The notes under the pieces: generated by a model | What the model saw: the letters and a program-made list of their open reading frames with translations, nothing else | The model's database searches: none | Told to the model about the DNA's origin: nothing | Assembly: GCA_015057505.1 (NCBI GenBank) | Contig: SVEG01000014.1 | Coordinates: forward strand, 17,670-81,669 | From: Lachnospiraceae bacterium | GTDB lineage: Bacteria > Bacillota > Clostridia > Lachnospirales > Lachnospiraceae | Direction: 5' to 3' | Length of the DNA: 64,000 nucleotides | Translations under genes and position numbers: made by a program | In this document: piece by piece, positions 26,213 through 36,081 of the stretch | Layout of the letters: each line of letters begins with the position of its first letter | Numbering within the stretch: the stretch's first letter is position 1

Positions 26213-27310
26213 TTAATCACCTAAGTTTTCTTTTGCAATTATATATTTAAAATTCTCCGAAAGCGGTGCAATAAAACTCCGTCCGATAACAGTGGTAAGT
26301 ACTTTCTTTTTCACATCAAAAGTCTTGTCTGAATTATCATTCTCTACAAACGAATCAATATCATTCGGAATTTCAAGCCTGTATGAATGAAGTAGTTGTG
26401 AACTCAATCCATAATTCTTTTTGAAATATTTGTTATACTCTGTATCACCATACTTACTGTCTCCCGCAAGTGGATGCCCCACAGAAGCAAGATGTGCTCT
26501 TATCTGATGCGTACGCCCCGTTATAAGTTCAACCTCCAAAAGAGTACTGTAACCATTATTTGCTATCGGGATGTATCTTGTGCAAATCTTCATCTGCTTT
26601 TCATCAGAATCATGCTGCACAAACTTGGCGACTTTAACAGTGTTACTTTTCTCGTCTTTTACAAGAAACCCCTCTATCGTCTGCTCCTTATCTATAACAC
26701 CTTTAACTATGCAACGGTAAAATTTCTTCGCACTTCGCTCTCTGATAAGGCCCGACATAACCTGAAGTCCCGGAAGCGTCTTACCTGCAATCAATAGACC
26801 ACTTGTGTTCCTATCCAAACGGTTACAGATTCCCGGCTGAAATCCACGTCTTTCTTCATCATTAAGATAACCTGTATCTGTCAGATACGAAAGTAAATAC
26901 TCAACCATACTTACATCACTCTGTACAGACTTCTGCGACAAAATACCCTCCGGCTTATTAAAAAAAATTACATTATCATCTTCATATACAATCCAGTCTT
27001 TAACTTGCTGTTCCTGCTTTTTCCCGGTTGTAGGCACAGCAGTATTTCTCTTGCTCTCCTGCACTTTCTGCAATGCTGTATATTTCACCATATCCGCAAA
27101 CCCTGCAATCGTCTCATCTGACAAAAACAGCTTAATCTCATCACCAGCATTAATCTTCTCGGAGCCGTCAGCCTTTTTACCGTTTAGCACAATATTCTTT
27201 TTTCTAAGCATTTTATATATAAAGCTGTTAGGTGCCTTAGGCAAATACTTATTTAAAAACTTATTAAGGCGTTGTCCTGCTTCAGCTTCTTTAACAATAA
27301 CACTCTGCAT
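26213..27310 (-). CDS. RluC/RluD-family 23S rRNA pseudouridine synthase
   Basis: A 365-residue enzyme isomerising uridine to pseudouridine in rRNA. N-terminal S4 RNA-binding domain (residues 1-75) then the catalytic domain with GICNRLDRNTSGLL, whose Asp is the catalytic residue, and RTHQIRAHL near 275. The linker between S4 and catalytic domain is longer than usual. Exact target is not clear from sequence. Its stop lies 1 base before the recU start. Confidence 0.9.
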   Translation of the reverse strand: MQSVIVKEAEAGQRLNKFLNKYLPKAPNSFIYKMLRKKNIVLNGKKADGSEKINAGDEIKLFLSDETIAGFADMVKYTALQKVQESKRNTAVPTTGKKQEQQVKDWIVYEDDNVIFFNKPEGILSQKSVQSDVSMVEYLLSYLTDTGYLNDEERRGFQPGICNRLDRNTSGLLIAGKTLPGLQVMSGLIRERSAKKFYRCIVKGVIDKEQTIEGFLVKDEKSNTVKVAKFVQHDSDEKQMKICTRYIPIANNGYSTLLEVELITGRTHQIRAHLASVGHPLAGDSKYGDTEYNKYFKKNYGLSSQLLHSYRLEIPNDIDSFVENDNSDKTFDVKKKVLTTVIGRSFIAPLSENFKYIIAKENLGD

Positions 27311-27336
27311 ACTCCTGCTCCGTTACTCTAATTTCA

Positions 27337-27909
27337 TTATATTGCAAGCGACAAAACTGTTGTCGCAATCTCAGAATCTTTCTGTGTCTGTTCTTCGGTA
27401 ATCTCTTTACCTGCAAGCTCTTTAACTCTCATTAAAAACTTGCCTTTATTATTTATAATTTTAACTGAAACTTTATGCCCGTTAAGTTGCATATTCTCCG
27501 TGAGAAACTTATCCGCAAATGGTATGTCGCATTTGGGATTGGTTGTAAACCCAACTATATGACTCTCCTTTACAACAATAAAATCAATAGGCATAATGCG
27601 CTCGGTAGTTGTAAGAACAAGCTCCGTAAGTACAACACTTTTATCTCCTGCCGCATCGCACACCTCGTCATATGCCTCCTTTGTCTGCGACTTATGCGGC
27701 CAAATCATAATAAGTGCAACAAGTGACTTTGCCGCAGGTAAAACCCCAACTATAGCAACCACTGTGAGAAGATTTTCTCTTCTTCCGGTTGTAACATATC
27801 CGGTAATAAAAATCGCCGCAACCAATGCCATTTCCAGTAAAAATAGCAAACCTCTGGCAAGCTTCCTGTTATTAATATAACCTAATGTACCTTTACTCTT
27901 TAACTTCAT
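27337..27909 (-). CDS. Hypothetical two-TM membrane protein
   Basis: I do not recognise this 190-residue protein. Two hydrophobic segments lie at about 20-45 and 52-70, followed by a soluble domain of about 115 residues with LTTTERIMPIDFIVVKESHIVGF. It is basic at the N-terminus. The ATG may be preceded by an in-frame TTG; GAGAGG lies 12 bases upstream of the ATG and 9 of the TTG. It lies between the SDR and rlu genes. Confidence 0.6.
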   Translation of the reverse strand: MKLKSKGTLGYINNRKLARGLLFLLEMALVAAIFITGYVTTGRRENLLTVVAIVGVLPAAKSLVALIMIWPHKSQTKEAYDEVCDAAGDKSVVLTELVLTTTERIMPIDFIVVKESHIVGFTTNPKCDIPFADKFLTENMQLNGHKVSVKIINNKGKFLMRVKELAGKEITEEQTQKDSEIATTVLSLAI

Positions 27910-27978
27910 CAAATCCGTATTCCTCTCTGTTCCTTTTTCCTGTCTGATTATAGTTCCCTGCTTTGTTAAAAACGTTTA

Positions 27979-28734
27979 TTAGAAAAAGAATAACAGCCAT
28001 CCGTGTGGAATGATCTTTGCAAGTACTTTGAATATCTGCATGGGAAGTCCGTATACTGAAACATCTTTATCTTCCTCTGCATCTCTTATAGCCTTCGCAA
28101 CCACTTCTTTTGCATCGGCCATTGCAAGCAGCTTATAGGCCTTAACCTTACCTGTAGTCTGTGCTACATCAAAAAACTCCGTCTTAACCGGTCCCGGACA
28201 AACTGCTGTCACCGTAATTCTTCTCTTCTTAAGCTCCTTGTTAAGTGCTCTTGAAAAGCTCAAAACATATGCCTTGGTTGCCGCATATACCGCAAATTCA
28301 GGTTGTGGCATAAACGCTGCTGCAGACGCAAACTGCAAAATCCTGCTGCCAGCATGCATATATTTAAGACACATATGTGTAATATCAGTAAGCGCAACAC
28401 AGTTGAGTTCACACATATCAACCGATTTTTGCGCATCAATTCCCATAAACCTACCAATCTGACCGAAGCCCGCAGCATTTACAAGAATCTTGATAAAAGG
28501 CTTCTCCTCCTGAAGCTTACCAAACAAAATTTCCCTGTCACATTCTTTCGTAAGGTCTGCCGTTATACAAACCACCTTGCACTTTCTTACTGAAGCCGCA
28601 AGACTCTCAAGACGCTCCGTACGTCTTGCAAGTACCCAGACTTCATCAAGTGTTGTGTATTTAGCGATTATTTGTTTTACGGCTTCGAGTCCCATTCCCG
28701 ATGACGCGCCCGTTACTATTGCGATTTTTTTCAT
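27979..28734 (-). CDS. Short-chain dehydrogenase/reductase
   Basis: A 251-residue NAD(P)-dependent SDR: glycine motif TGASSGMG at residues 8-15, NAAGFG at about 87-92, active-site Ser and [16 protein letters not shown] (Tyr-x3-Lys). The C-terminal helix is hydrophobic (WLLFFF), hinting at membrane association. AAAGGAGG precedes the ATG. Its start overlaps the end of the upstream radical-SAM gene by 74 bases in another frame. Substrate unknown. Confidence 0.86.
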   Translation of the reverse strand: MKKIAIVTGASSGMGLEAVKQIIAKYTTLDEVWVLARRTERLESLAASVRKCKVVCITADLTKECDREILFGKLQEEKPFIKILVNAAGFGQIGRFMGIDAQKSVDMCELNCVALTDITHMCLKYMHAGSRILQFASAAAFMPQPEFAVYAATKAYVLSFSRALNKELKKRRITVTAVCPGPVKTEFFDVAQTTGKVKAYKLLAMADAKEVVAKAIRDAEEDKDVSVYGLPMQIFKVLAKIIPHGWLLFFF

Positions 28735-30646
28735 TTACTTTTCCTCCTTTACCCTTACTTTTATTTATTCCACCTTTATTGACATTGTCTTTTCCACCCA
28801 TATTTTTGCTACTATTCTTTTTTATAAGCCGGGGAGGTATTAAACAATTTTTATCAAACCCTATTAAATCCTGTCTTCCGGTCTTAATAAGAGCCTCTTT
28901 TACAAGCTCATAATTCTTCGGTTCCTTATACTGGATAAGTGCCCTTTGCATTGCCTTCTCATGCGGATTTGTGGCAACATAGACCTTCTTACCGGTACGC
29001 GGGTCTATTCCCGTGTAATACATACACGTCGAAATCGTCGAAGGTGTCGGATAAAAATCCTGCACCTGCTCCGGCATATACCCCATATCTCTTAAGGATT
29101 CCGCAAGCAATACAGCATCCTCCAAAGTCGAACCGGGATGCGAAGACATCAGATACGGCACAATAAACTGCTGTTTCCCTGTCTTTTTATTTATCGTCTC
29201 GAACTTGCGCACAAACTCCTGATAAACAGAATTCTTCGGCTTACCCATAAGTTCCAAAACCCTGTCCGACACGTGTTCCGGTGCAACACGAAGCTGACCA
29301 CTTATATGATGTTCACAAAGTTCTTTTATAAATGTATCATTTTTATCCGCAAGTGCATAGTCGAACCTTATTCCCGAACGGATAAAAACCTTCTTAACCT
29401 TCGGAAGCGTCCTAAGCTTACGAAGAAGCGCAATATAATCCGAGTGGTCCGCTTTCATATTTTTGCAAGGCATCGGGAAAAGGCACTGTTTACCCGTACA
29501 TACACCTTTGGTCAGCTGTTTCTCGCACGCAGGCTTTCTGAAATTAGCTGTAGGGCCTCCTACATCATGTATATAGCCTTTAAACTCCTTATCCTGTGTC
29601 ATCTTAACAGCTTCATCAATCAGTGACTTATGACTTCTTGTCTGTACAATTCTCCCCTGATGGAAGGTAAGTGCGCAAAAACTGCAACCGCCAAAACATC
29701 CTCTGTTACTTGTAAGACTGAATTTAATCTCCTTGGTTGCCGGAACACCGCCAAGCTTATCATATGAAGGATGCGCCTCACCTACGTACGGTAACGAATA
29801 CACATCGTCCATCTCAAGCTCCGTAAGAGGCATAGCCGGCGGATTCTGAACTACATAAAGCTTGTCCTTATACTTCTCTACAAGTCTCTTACCTGAAAAC
29901 GGGTCCGTATTGCAATACTGTGTATAAAAACTCTTGGCATAGGCCTCTTTATCTGTTGATATCTCATTAAAATCCGGCAGATACAAAGCATCAAAAACCT
30001 GCTCGTCCGATTTATGCCTGTACACACTTCCGTTGACAAAAGTAATGTCTGCAACATCTATTCCTGAATTAAGCGCGTCGGCAACCTCGACAATTGCTCG
30101 CTCTCCCATACCGTAAAGGAGCAAATCCGCCTGTGAATCTATTAGAATCGAATGTTTTACCTTGCCTGACCAGTAATCATAATGTCCCATTCGTCTGAGG
30201 CTTGCTTCAATCCCGCCTATAATTATCGGCACATCTTTATATGTTCTCTTAATTAAATTACAATAAACAATCGTTGCATAATCGGGTCTTTTACCAATAA
30301 CACCGCCCGGTGTATAAGCATCACTTTGTCTTCGTTTCTTGGAAACCGTATAATGATTAACCATGGAATCCATATTGCCCGCAGACACAAGAAAACCAAG
30401 TCTCGGGCGCCCAAACTCAGCAATACTTGCGTCATTCCTCCAATCGGGCTGTGAAATAATCCCTACCCTGTATCCATGACTTTCCAACACACGGCTGATA
30501 ATCGCCGGACCAAAAGACGAATGATCAACATAAGCATCACCGATAACATATGTAAAATCAACATAATCCCAGCCCCTGGCTTTCATATCAGACTTATTTA
30601 TCGGTAAAAATCTATTATTAACCACTGTTGCTGTATCAGTTTTCAT
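28661..30646 (-). CDS. YgiQ-family radical SAM protein
   Basis: A YgiQ-type radical-SAM protein of about 661 residues. The N-terminal YgiQ domain has [16 protein letters not shown]; the cluster motif is CFGGCSFC (C-x3-C-x2-C); further conserved stretches are PAMPL and GTVT-like [10 protein letters not shown]. The function of this family is unknown. I start at MKTDTATV (30646) because an upstream 32-residue extension has no family match. The C-terminal ~55 residues are Lys/Asn/Gly-rich low-complexity and overlap the next gene. Confidence 0.85.
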   Translation of the reverse strand: MKTDTATVVNNRFLPINKSDMKARGWDYVDFTYVIGDAYVDHSSFGPAIISRVLESHGYRVGIISQPDWRNDASIAEFGRPRLGFLVSAGNMDSMVNHYTVSKKRRQSDAYTPGGVIGKRPDYATIVYCNLIKRTYKDVPIIIGGIEASLRRMGHYDYWSGKVKHSILIDSQADLLLYGMGERAIVEVADALNSGIDVADITFVNGSVYRHKSDEQVFDALYLPDFNEISTDKEAYAKSFYTQYCNTDPFSGKRLVEKYKDKLYVVQNPPAMPLTELEMDDVYSLPYVGEAHPSYDKLGGVPATKEIKFSLTSNRGCFGGCSFCALTFHQGRIVQTRSHKSLIDEAVKMTQDKEFKGYIHDVGGPTANFRKPACEKQLTKGVCTGKQCLFPMPCKNMKADHSDYIALLRKLRTLPKVKKVFIRSGIRFDYALADKNDTFIKELCEHHISGQLRVAPEHVSDRVLELMGKPKNSVYQEFVRKFETINKKTGKQQFIVPYLMSSHPGSTLEDAVLLAESLRDMGYMPEQVQDFYPTPSTISTCMYYTGIDPRTGKKVYVATNPHEKAMQRALIQYKEPKNYELVKEALIKTGRQDLIGFDKNCLIPPRLIKKNSSKNMGGKDNVNKGGINKSKGKGGKVNEKNRNSNGRVIGNGTRSRKTNNR

Positions 30647-31316
30647 CAACTGCCACTGCCTCCAAAATCTCTTTGTATGACTTGATACTATAATCTGCAA
30701 GTGCAACCTTCTCATCCCACATTGCAGCAGAATACACATCATCTATCGCACAGGTCTTCATTCCTGCTCTCTTACCTGCCATTATCCCAAACGGCAAATC
30801 CTCAAACACAAGGCAAGTCTTCGGGTCAACCGAAAGTTTCTTTGCTGCCGTAAGGTAAACATCCGGCTCAGGCTTACCTTTTATAATCTCTGAACCTGTC
30901 ACAATCGCCCCGAAATACTCCGAAATTCCAAGATTGTCAAGTGCCGCTTCAGTAAGAATCCTAGAATTGCTCGTCGCAATTCCCATAACAATCCCCTTAT
31001 CACGAAGAAGCTGTAAAAACTCTTTCACGCCTTCCTTAAGCGGAACAACGCTCCTGTACTTCTCCATTGCCATCATATTCCAACTATCCATAATAACCTC
31101 AAGAGACTCCGGAATCTTATAAGCCTCTTTAAAATAAACTGCAGTCTCGTAAAAGCTCATGCCCTCTATCTTGCTCTGTAAATCTGAGGGCATCTCAATA
31201 TTACGTGACCCCAGATATTCTATATCAATCTGCTTCCAAATCCACATTGAATCCACAAGCGTTCCGTCTAAATCAAAAATTACACCTTTTATATCTTTTA
31301 AAATATCTCTGTACAT
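30636..31316 (-). CDS. HAD hydrolase (beta-phosphoglucomutase/phosphatase type)
   Basis: A 226-residue HAD protein: motif [11 protein letters not shown] at about 14-23, cap helices, motif II TSNSR near 118, motif III Lys at about 149 (KGKPEPD), motif [11 protein letters not shown]. Typical phosphatases of sugar phosphates or related compounds. Substrate not clear. Stop overlaps the YgiQ start by 11 bases. No strong ribosome site before the ATG (AAGGA about 11 bases away). Confidence 0.87.
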   Translation of the reverse strand: MYRDILKDIKGVIFDLDGTLVDSMWIWKQIDIEYLGSRNIEMPSDLQSKIEGMSFYETAVYFKEAYKIPESLEVIMDSWNMMAMEKYRSVVPLKEGVKEFLQLLRDKGIVMGIATSNSRILTEAALDNLGISEYFGAIVTGSEIIKGKPEPDVYLTAAKKLSVDPKTCLVFEDLPFGIMAGKRAGMKTCAIDDVYSAAMWDEKVALADYSIKSYKEILEAVAVDEN

Positions 31317-31323
31317 CTGTCTT

Positions 31324-32061
31324 TTATTCCTTTTCTGTTATGCGTTTTAACTCACCAAGTTCTTCTTCCGTCAAAACACGGTAGTCTCCCGGAAAAAGTG
31401 CCTCATCAAGCTTAAGCGGTCCCATCGAAAGTCTTTTAAGATATGTAACATTCCTTCCGACAGCCTCAAACATTCTTTTTACCTGATGAAATTTGCCTTC
31501 TCTTATGGTAATCTCTATCTTTGATAATTCTTGCCCTTTTTCAAGAATCTTAATCACTGCAGGCATAGTTACAAAATCCCCAAGAGAAACGCCCCGCTCA
31601 AGTTTTTCCTTCATTTCACTGTCAAAATCACCGTCAATCTCGGCATAATACACCTTGTCAACATGCTTCTTCGGTGACAAAAGTGCATGTGCCATCTGAC
31701 CGTCGTTCGTAATAAGAAGAAGTCCTTCTGTATCCTTATCAAGTCTTCCGACCGGGAACAAGTCCTTCCTCTGCTTATCTTCAATACAATCAAGCACTGT
31801 CTTACAGGAATTATCTTCCGTTGCAGACACCACTCCTGCCGGTTTATTAAGTATGTAATACTCAAATTCGGCATATGAAACACTCACTCCGTCCACAGTT
31901 ACTACATTGGTTCCGGGAATTACCTTTATATCGGCGCTTTTAATAACAGCACCATCAACAGTAATTCTGCCTTTTCGTATTATCTCTTTTATCTGACTTC
32001 TTGTTCCGTACTGCATATCCGCAAGATACTTATCAAGACGCAGTGACTTCTGTTCCTTCAT
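31324..32061 (-). CDS. RsuA-family pseudouridine synthase
   Basis: A 245-residue enzyme for rRNA uridine isomerisation. The S4 domain opens with LRLDKYLADMQYGTRSQIKEII; the catalytic motif is PVGRLDKDTEGLLL, whose Asp is essential; HQVKRMFEAVG near the C-terminus is a family block. The start at the MKEQKSLRL methionine follows GAGGAAG; an in-frame ATG 18 codons upstream lies in the PAP2 gene. Target is probably 16S or 23S rRNA; not decided. Confidence 0.9.
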   Translation of the reverse strand: MKEQKSLRLDKYLADMQYGTRSQIKEIIRKGRITVDGAVIKSADIKVIPGTNVVTVDGVSVSYAEFEYYILNKPAGVVSATEDNSCKTVLDCIEDKQRKDLFPVGRLDKDTEGLLLITNDGQMAHALLSPKKHVDKVYYAEIDGDFDSEMKEKLERGVSLGDFVTMPAVIKILEKGQELSKIEITIREGKFHQVKRMFEAVGRNVTYLKRLSMGPLKLDEALFPGDYRVLTEEELGELKRITEKE

Positions 32062-32611
32062 CCGCACTCTTCCTCTTCTCAAATCTATCCATGCTTCTAA
32101 CCGCAAATACTGCAATTACAAGCCCAAGTACTATACTTGCAAACACATCCGTGGGATAATGCACACCTACATATACTCTTGAAAAAGCCATAAGAAGTGC
32201 CGCCACAATTGCTATAATCCCATATTTTTTGTCCATGCAAAACAAAATTACTGCACAAACCGCTACCATGGAACCTGTATGTCCTGACGGGAATGAAAAA
32301 TCATGCGGTGTCCTCGTAAGCACTTCTATAGCATCGTTAACCATAAAAGGCCTTGTTCTTCCAACAAGCGGTTTAAGTAAAAAATTAACTACTATCGTCT
32401 CGAGTGACAGCGCAAATGTCGCCCGAACTCCAACACCTCTATACTTCTTCGGAAGCAAAAGCACTCCGCAAATCGCTATAACAAGTGCCCCTGAATCATT
32501 AAGCCTTGTATATACCGTCATAGTCTTATCAAGCCATGGCGTGCGAGTAAACTGTTGTAATCTTACCATAACCTCTGTTTCAAGTACATTAAGTAATTCG
32601 AAACCCGCCAT
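32033..32611 (-). CDS. PAP2-family membrane phosphatase
   Basis: A 192-residue membrane phosphatase with about five to six helices. All three catalytic motifs are visible: KPLVGRTRP, PSGH and SRVYVGVHYPTD. Family members dephosphorylate undecaprenyl pyrophosphate or phosphatidylglycerol phosphate and related lipids. Start at MAGFELL with GGGGAG 7 bases upstream; longer in-frame starts exist. Its 3' end overlaps the RsuA-type gene by 29 bases, so translation is linked. Confidence 0.87.
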   Translation of the reverse strand: MAGFELLNVLETEVMVRLQQFTRTPWLDKTMTVYTRLNDSGALVIAICGVLLLPKKYRGVGVRATFALSLETIVVNFLLKPLVGRTRPFMVNDAIEVLTRTPHDFSFPSGHTGSMVAVCAVILFCMDKKYGIIAIVAALLMAFSRVYVGVHYPTDVFASIVLGLVIAVFAVRSMDRFEKRKSADEGTEVTAS

Positions 32612-32696
32612 GCAGATACTCCCCATTTCCAAACAATAATCCAATTTATTATACCACTTATGTACTCCATTTTTCAACTAAAGTATACATTAAAAA

Positions 32697-32733
32697 AATA
32701 TAAAAGAACCGACACGAACTTCGATTCTTTTAC
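32697..32733 (-). terminator. Intrinsic terminator of the DUF5688 gene
   Basis: On the minus strand AAAAGAATCG pairs with CGGTTCTTTT (one G-U) around a 10-base loop, then ATATTTTTTT. It lies ten bases after the DUF5688 stop and before the PAP2 gene start. Confidence 0.8.
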
Positions 32734-32743
32734 GTTTGCTTTA

Positions 32744-33676
32744 TCAACTTATCATTTCTACGCTATCTTCACTGCGTAAATACTTATAGACATTGTCTGA
32801 AAGCCACTCTTCTTCAGTGACATTATTTTCATTAACCTCTCTTACCAGTGACAATAATGATTGTTCGTCTACATCTTCATTCGCAGGCACAAGAATAACC
32901 TCATGAATACTACTGGGCAAAATATAAAAATCGCTGTCGACATATTCCGCAAAGCTTGCCATTGACCTGTCATACAAGATAACACATGCACCATTAAGCT
33001 TCACCTTATTACCCATAACATACATTTTTACCGGTGTATTTTCACCGAACTCCTTTGCTGCCTTCACGGTAATTTCATTTTCATCGGAATCCATAAGTCT
33101 TTCATCCATAAAATCAAGAATAATCTCTGCCATGGTTTTAATCGTCTTCTTAAGAAGCCTTGGTGTATTCTCTGTTGCAAAAGCATATAATTCCTGCTCA
33201 CCCACATTCCACAGTTTGAGATGCTCGTTTCTGATAAGAATCGTTCCCGTACCAAGTTCATCACAAGACACTAACACATAGTAGACGATCGCAAGATCAT
33301 GCCATCTGCGATGCGGAATATTTTCAAGAAGCTCCTTGTTCTTATCATAATTGACCAGCTTATAAAGAATCTTCTTCCCTGTCACACTGATATCCTGAAA
33401 TTCATCCACATCAAAATAAAACTTATTCTTTTGGTCCATACTGAGTGCAAGGATTTCATCGGCTATTTCATACATGTCCTTGCCCTTTCTTGCCATCTCA
33501 AAAAACGGCTCCAGATAAATTGTAGGTGAAATACATTCTGCTTCTCTCATAATAACAACTCCGTTAAGTATTATTCCATTGTTCTTGTTTACGGTATGAA
33601 TTGTTATGCTTGTATTTTCCTCCGTTTTACCTTTAATAACTTCGACTAATTCATCTTTAAATTCGTTAAAATCCAT
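32744..33676 (-). CDS. DUF5688 family protein
   Basis: A 310-residue cytoplasmic protein of the DUF5688 type, a family I associate with Lachnospiraceae. Recognisable are the N-terminal MDFNEFKDELVEVI start, VVIMREAECISPTIYL and the LPSSIHEVILVP region. No membrane segment and no catalytic motif identified. It stands as its own transcription unit between a terminator on each side (32697 and 33931). Function unknown. Confidence 0.75.
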   Translation of the reverse strand: MDFNEFKDELVEVIKGKTEENTSITIHTVNKNNGIILNGVVIMREAECISPTIYLEPFFEMARKGKDMYEIADEILALSMDQKNKFYFDVDEFQDISVTGKKILYKLVNYDKNKELLENIPHRRWHDLAIVYYVLVSCDELGTGTILIRNEHLKLWNVGEQELYAFATENTPRLLKKTIKTMAEIILDFMDERLMDSDENEITVKAAKEFGENTPVKMYVMGNKVKLNGACVILYDRSMASFAEYVDSDFYILPSSIHEVILVPANEDVDEQSLLSLVREVNENNVTEEEWLSDNVYKYLRSEDSVEMIS

Positions 33677-34007
33677 AGTTCTCCTTTCTTACATTGTACT
33701 GTAAAAGCCACAAAAACAACAAGTAACAAAGGATATAATTAAACCATAAGCACCACTCCTTATTAAAAGTATTATTCAATTAAAATAGTTTGGGAAATCC
33801 GGCAGAGAATACTGCCAAAAAGAAAATGTATGATGCTTTTACAGCAATCAATGTAAGAAAATTTTACCATATTCAAATTTACTACGCAAGTACTATTTCC
33901 GGATTTTTCTACAAAATATTTACAAGGTCCAAAAAAAGAGAAAACCGCGACTCTTACTTATGTAAAAGTCACGGCATCTTCATATTACTTACTAATCATT
34001 CTACTTA
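33677..34007. other. 331-bp intergenic region between pncB and the DUF5688 gene
   Basis: Apart from the pncB terminator at its right side (33931-33974) I see no gene here. A strong AAGGAG site at about 33765 on the minus strand is followed by an ATG that stops after two codons, and no longer reading frame follows. The remaining sequence is AT-rich and presumably carries the promoter of the DUF5688 gene. Confidence 0.5.
33931..33974 (-). terminator. Intrinsic terminator after pncB
   Basis: On the minus strand CCGTGACTTTTAC pairs with GTAAGAGTCGCGG (two mismatches) around ATAA, followed by TTTTCTCTTTTTTT. It lies 33 bases after the pncB stop. Confidence 0.85.
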
Positions 34008-35459
34008 TTAATCATTCTCATGCAAAAGACTCATCTTAAGTTCAAACATAGCAGGACTCATATCAAGATAATGCGTATGAGAATTCTCAAAACGCTGCTC
34101 CTCCTGCCAGATTTCATTATCAAGCTGATGTCTTACATAACTTCTGATATCAGAAAGCTTTGGTAACTCATACACGAGTTCTCCGTCCTTAAATATCTGC
34201 TTTTGAAGCGGTTTAAACGTACAATCCGTAAAACTTCTGTTTTTCCAGTAATTAATCGGATCCACATATCTGACCGGCTTGTCCGCATCAATCACTTCGC
34301 CCTTTACGGAAAGATAATCCGCAACAGCTTTTCCGCTCTTGTCATAAACCCTGTACACTTCTTTAATTCCCGGATTGGTAATCTTCTCTGCTGTCTCGGA
34401 AATCTTTATCTTCGGTACAAACTCTCCTTTTTTATTTACCGCCACAAGCTTGTACACTGCACCGAATACAGGTGTTGACGAAGAGGTAATAAGTTTTTCT
34501 CCTACGCCATAACCATCAAGCTTTGCGCCCTGGCGGTTAAGTGAATAAATTGTATATTCATCAAGACTGTTTGAAGCCATAATAATACAATCCTCAAGTC
34601 CTGCCGCGTCAAGAAGCTTTCTGGATTCCTTTGAAAGATACGCAAGGTCACCCGAATCAATACGGATACCTTTAAGTCTTTTACCAAGAGGTACAAGGAC
34701 CTCGTTTGCAACTCTGATTGCATTCGGCACACCACTTTTCAACACATCATATGTGTCTACAAGCAACACCGTCGAGTCGGGATAATTCTCCGCATAAGCC
34801 TTAAAAGCTTCAAACTCGTTATCAAAAGACATTACCCAACTATGCGCCATTGTTCCCGAAATCGGAATACCAAACATCTGTCCTGCAAGAACCGTTGCAG
34901 TTCCGACTGCACCGCCAATATATGCAGCTCTTGCACCGTATACGGCCGCATCCACGTTATGTGCACGTCTTGCACCAAAGTCAGACACGGGCTTACCGTT
35001 AGCCGCACGCACAATTCTGTTGGTCTTTGTCGCAATAAGCGACTGATGATTAATCTCCAAAAGAAGCGTCGTCTCAATAAGCTGAGCATCAATAAGTGGC
35101 GCGACAACCGTCATAATCGGTTCATTCGGATATATAATCGTGCCTTCCGGCATGGCATAAATATCGCCTCTGAATTTAAAATTCAAAAGATACTTAAGGA
35201 ACTCCTCTGAAAAAAGCTGTTTTGAGCGAAGGAATTCAATATCCTCCTCGCTAAAATGCATATTCCTAATGTATTCCACAACCTGCTCAAGTCCCGCAAA
35301 AATCGCAAAACCGGCATTATCGGGATTCGTTCTGTAGAACACATCAAATGCAACAATCGTATCTTTGCAGTCATTGCTAAAATAACCGTTTGACATGGTA
35401 AGCTCATACATGTCCATTACCATAGAGATATTTCTTTCGTTAAACTGTGTCTTTTTCAT
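34008..35459 (-). CDS. pncB: Nicotinate phosphoribosyltransferase
   Basis: A 483-residue enzyme that joins nicotinate to PRPP (with ATP) to form NaMN in NAD salvage. Motifs: YELTMSNGYF near the start, GTMAHSWVMSFDNE (catalytic His) around residue 205, and IRIDSGDLAYLS. Type and length match Firmicutes NAPRTase. Its ATG overlaps the pncA stop (TAATG) with GAGGAAG in front, so it is coupled to the nicotinamidase that provides its substrate. Confidence 0.95.
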   Translation of the reverse strand: MKKTQFNERNISMVMDMYELTMSNGYFSNDCKDTIVAFDVFYRTNPDNAGFAIFAGLEQVVEYIRNMHFSEEDIEFLRSKQLFSEEFLKYLLNFKFRGDIYAMPEGTIIYPNEPIMTVVAPLIDAQLIETTLLLEINHQSLIATKTNRIVRAANGKPVSDFGARRAHNVDAAVYGARAAYIGGAVGTATVLAGQMFGIPISGTMAHSWVMSFDNEFEAFKAYAENYPDSTVLLVDTYDVLKSGVPNAIRVANEVLVPLGKRLKGIRIDSGDLAYLSKESRKLLDAAGLEDCIIMASNSLDEYTIYSLNRQGAKLDGYGVGEKLITSSSTPVFGAVYKLVAVNKKGEFVPKIKISETAEKITNPGIKEVYRVYDKSGKAVADYLSVKGEVIDADKPVRYVDPINYWKNRSFTDCTFKPLQKQIFKDGELVYELPKLSDIRSYVRHQLDNEIWQEEQRFENSHTHYLDMSPAMFELKMSLLHEND

Positions 35460-36001
35460 TATGCTTCCTCAACATCATTTTTTATTGTAATCTGGCACAT
35501 CTTCATTGCTTCTAATGCATTCTTATGGCTTGCCGGTGTAACACCCGCGCAGCACTTTGCATCTACCGAAATCTTAACCTCCGGCATAAATGCCTTTAGT
35601 AACATCGCATTTGAAATAACACAGATATCCGTACATAATCCGCAAAGTTCAATCTCTTCAATAGGATTTTTATCATTCTCCTTCTTCAGGCTTTCGCTAA
35701 GCTCCACACAACCGAAGGTCGGTTTATTATAAATCTTACTGCCAAGCTCTTCTGCCATTTTCTCAAGCTCATCCGCAAGCATCCAGCCGTCTTCGCCTAT
35801 AATACAATGTTTTACAGGGAGATTTTTACCTTCCTGTGTGTCAAGATAATCTTCCTCATGAGTATCTTTTGTAAAAATCACTTCCCCGTCAAAATTCTTA
35901 ATTTTCCCGATTACATCAGGTAAAATCGCACAAGCCTCCTTAGTTCCGAGACTGCCTGTGATAAAATCCTTTTGCATATCCACTACGATTAAATATTTCA
36001 T
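35459..36001 (-). CDS. pncA: Nicotinamidase (isochorismatase-like cysteine hydrolase)
   Basis: A 180-residue PncA-type amidase that converts nicotinamide to nicotinate. The catalytic Asp is D8 (VVDMQKDF), the conserved Lys lies in the loop near NLPVKHC, and the catalytic Cys is in GLCTDICV. Next to pncB and overlapping it by one base, which supports NAD salvage rather than another isochorismatase role. CGGAGG lies ahead of the ATG. Confidence 0.92.
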   Translation of the reverse strand: MKYLIVVDMQKDFITGSLGTKEACAILPDVIGKIKNFDGEVIFTKDTHEEDYLDTQEGKNLPVKHCIIGEDGWMLADELEKMAEELGSKIYNKPTFGCVELSESLKKENDKNPIEEIELCGLCTDICVISNAMLLKAFMPEVKISVDAKCCAGVTPASHKNALEAMKMCQITIKNDVEEA

Positions 36002-36081
36002 ACCCGTACCTCCGTTTCATGCCAATTGACATCCTTTAAGTTAAGAGTAAAAATATCATATTTCTTTATCTTTAGCAAGTA

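Noticed and set aside
30647..30742. 32-residue N-terminal extension of the YgiQ-type protein
   Set aside because: It lies in the HAD gene, has no family similarity, and MKTDTATV at 30646 gives the usual start.
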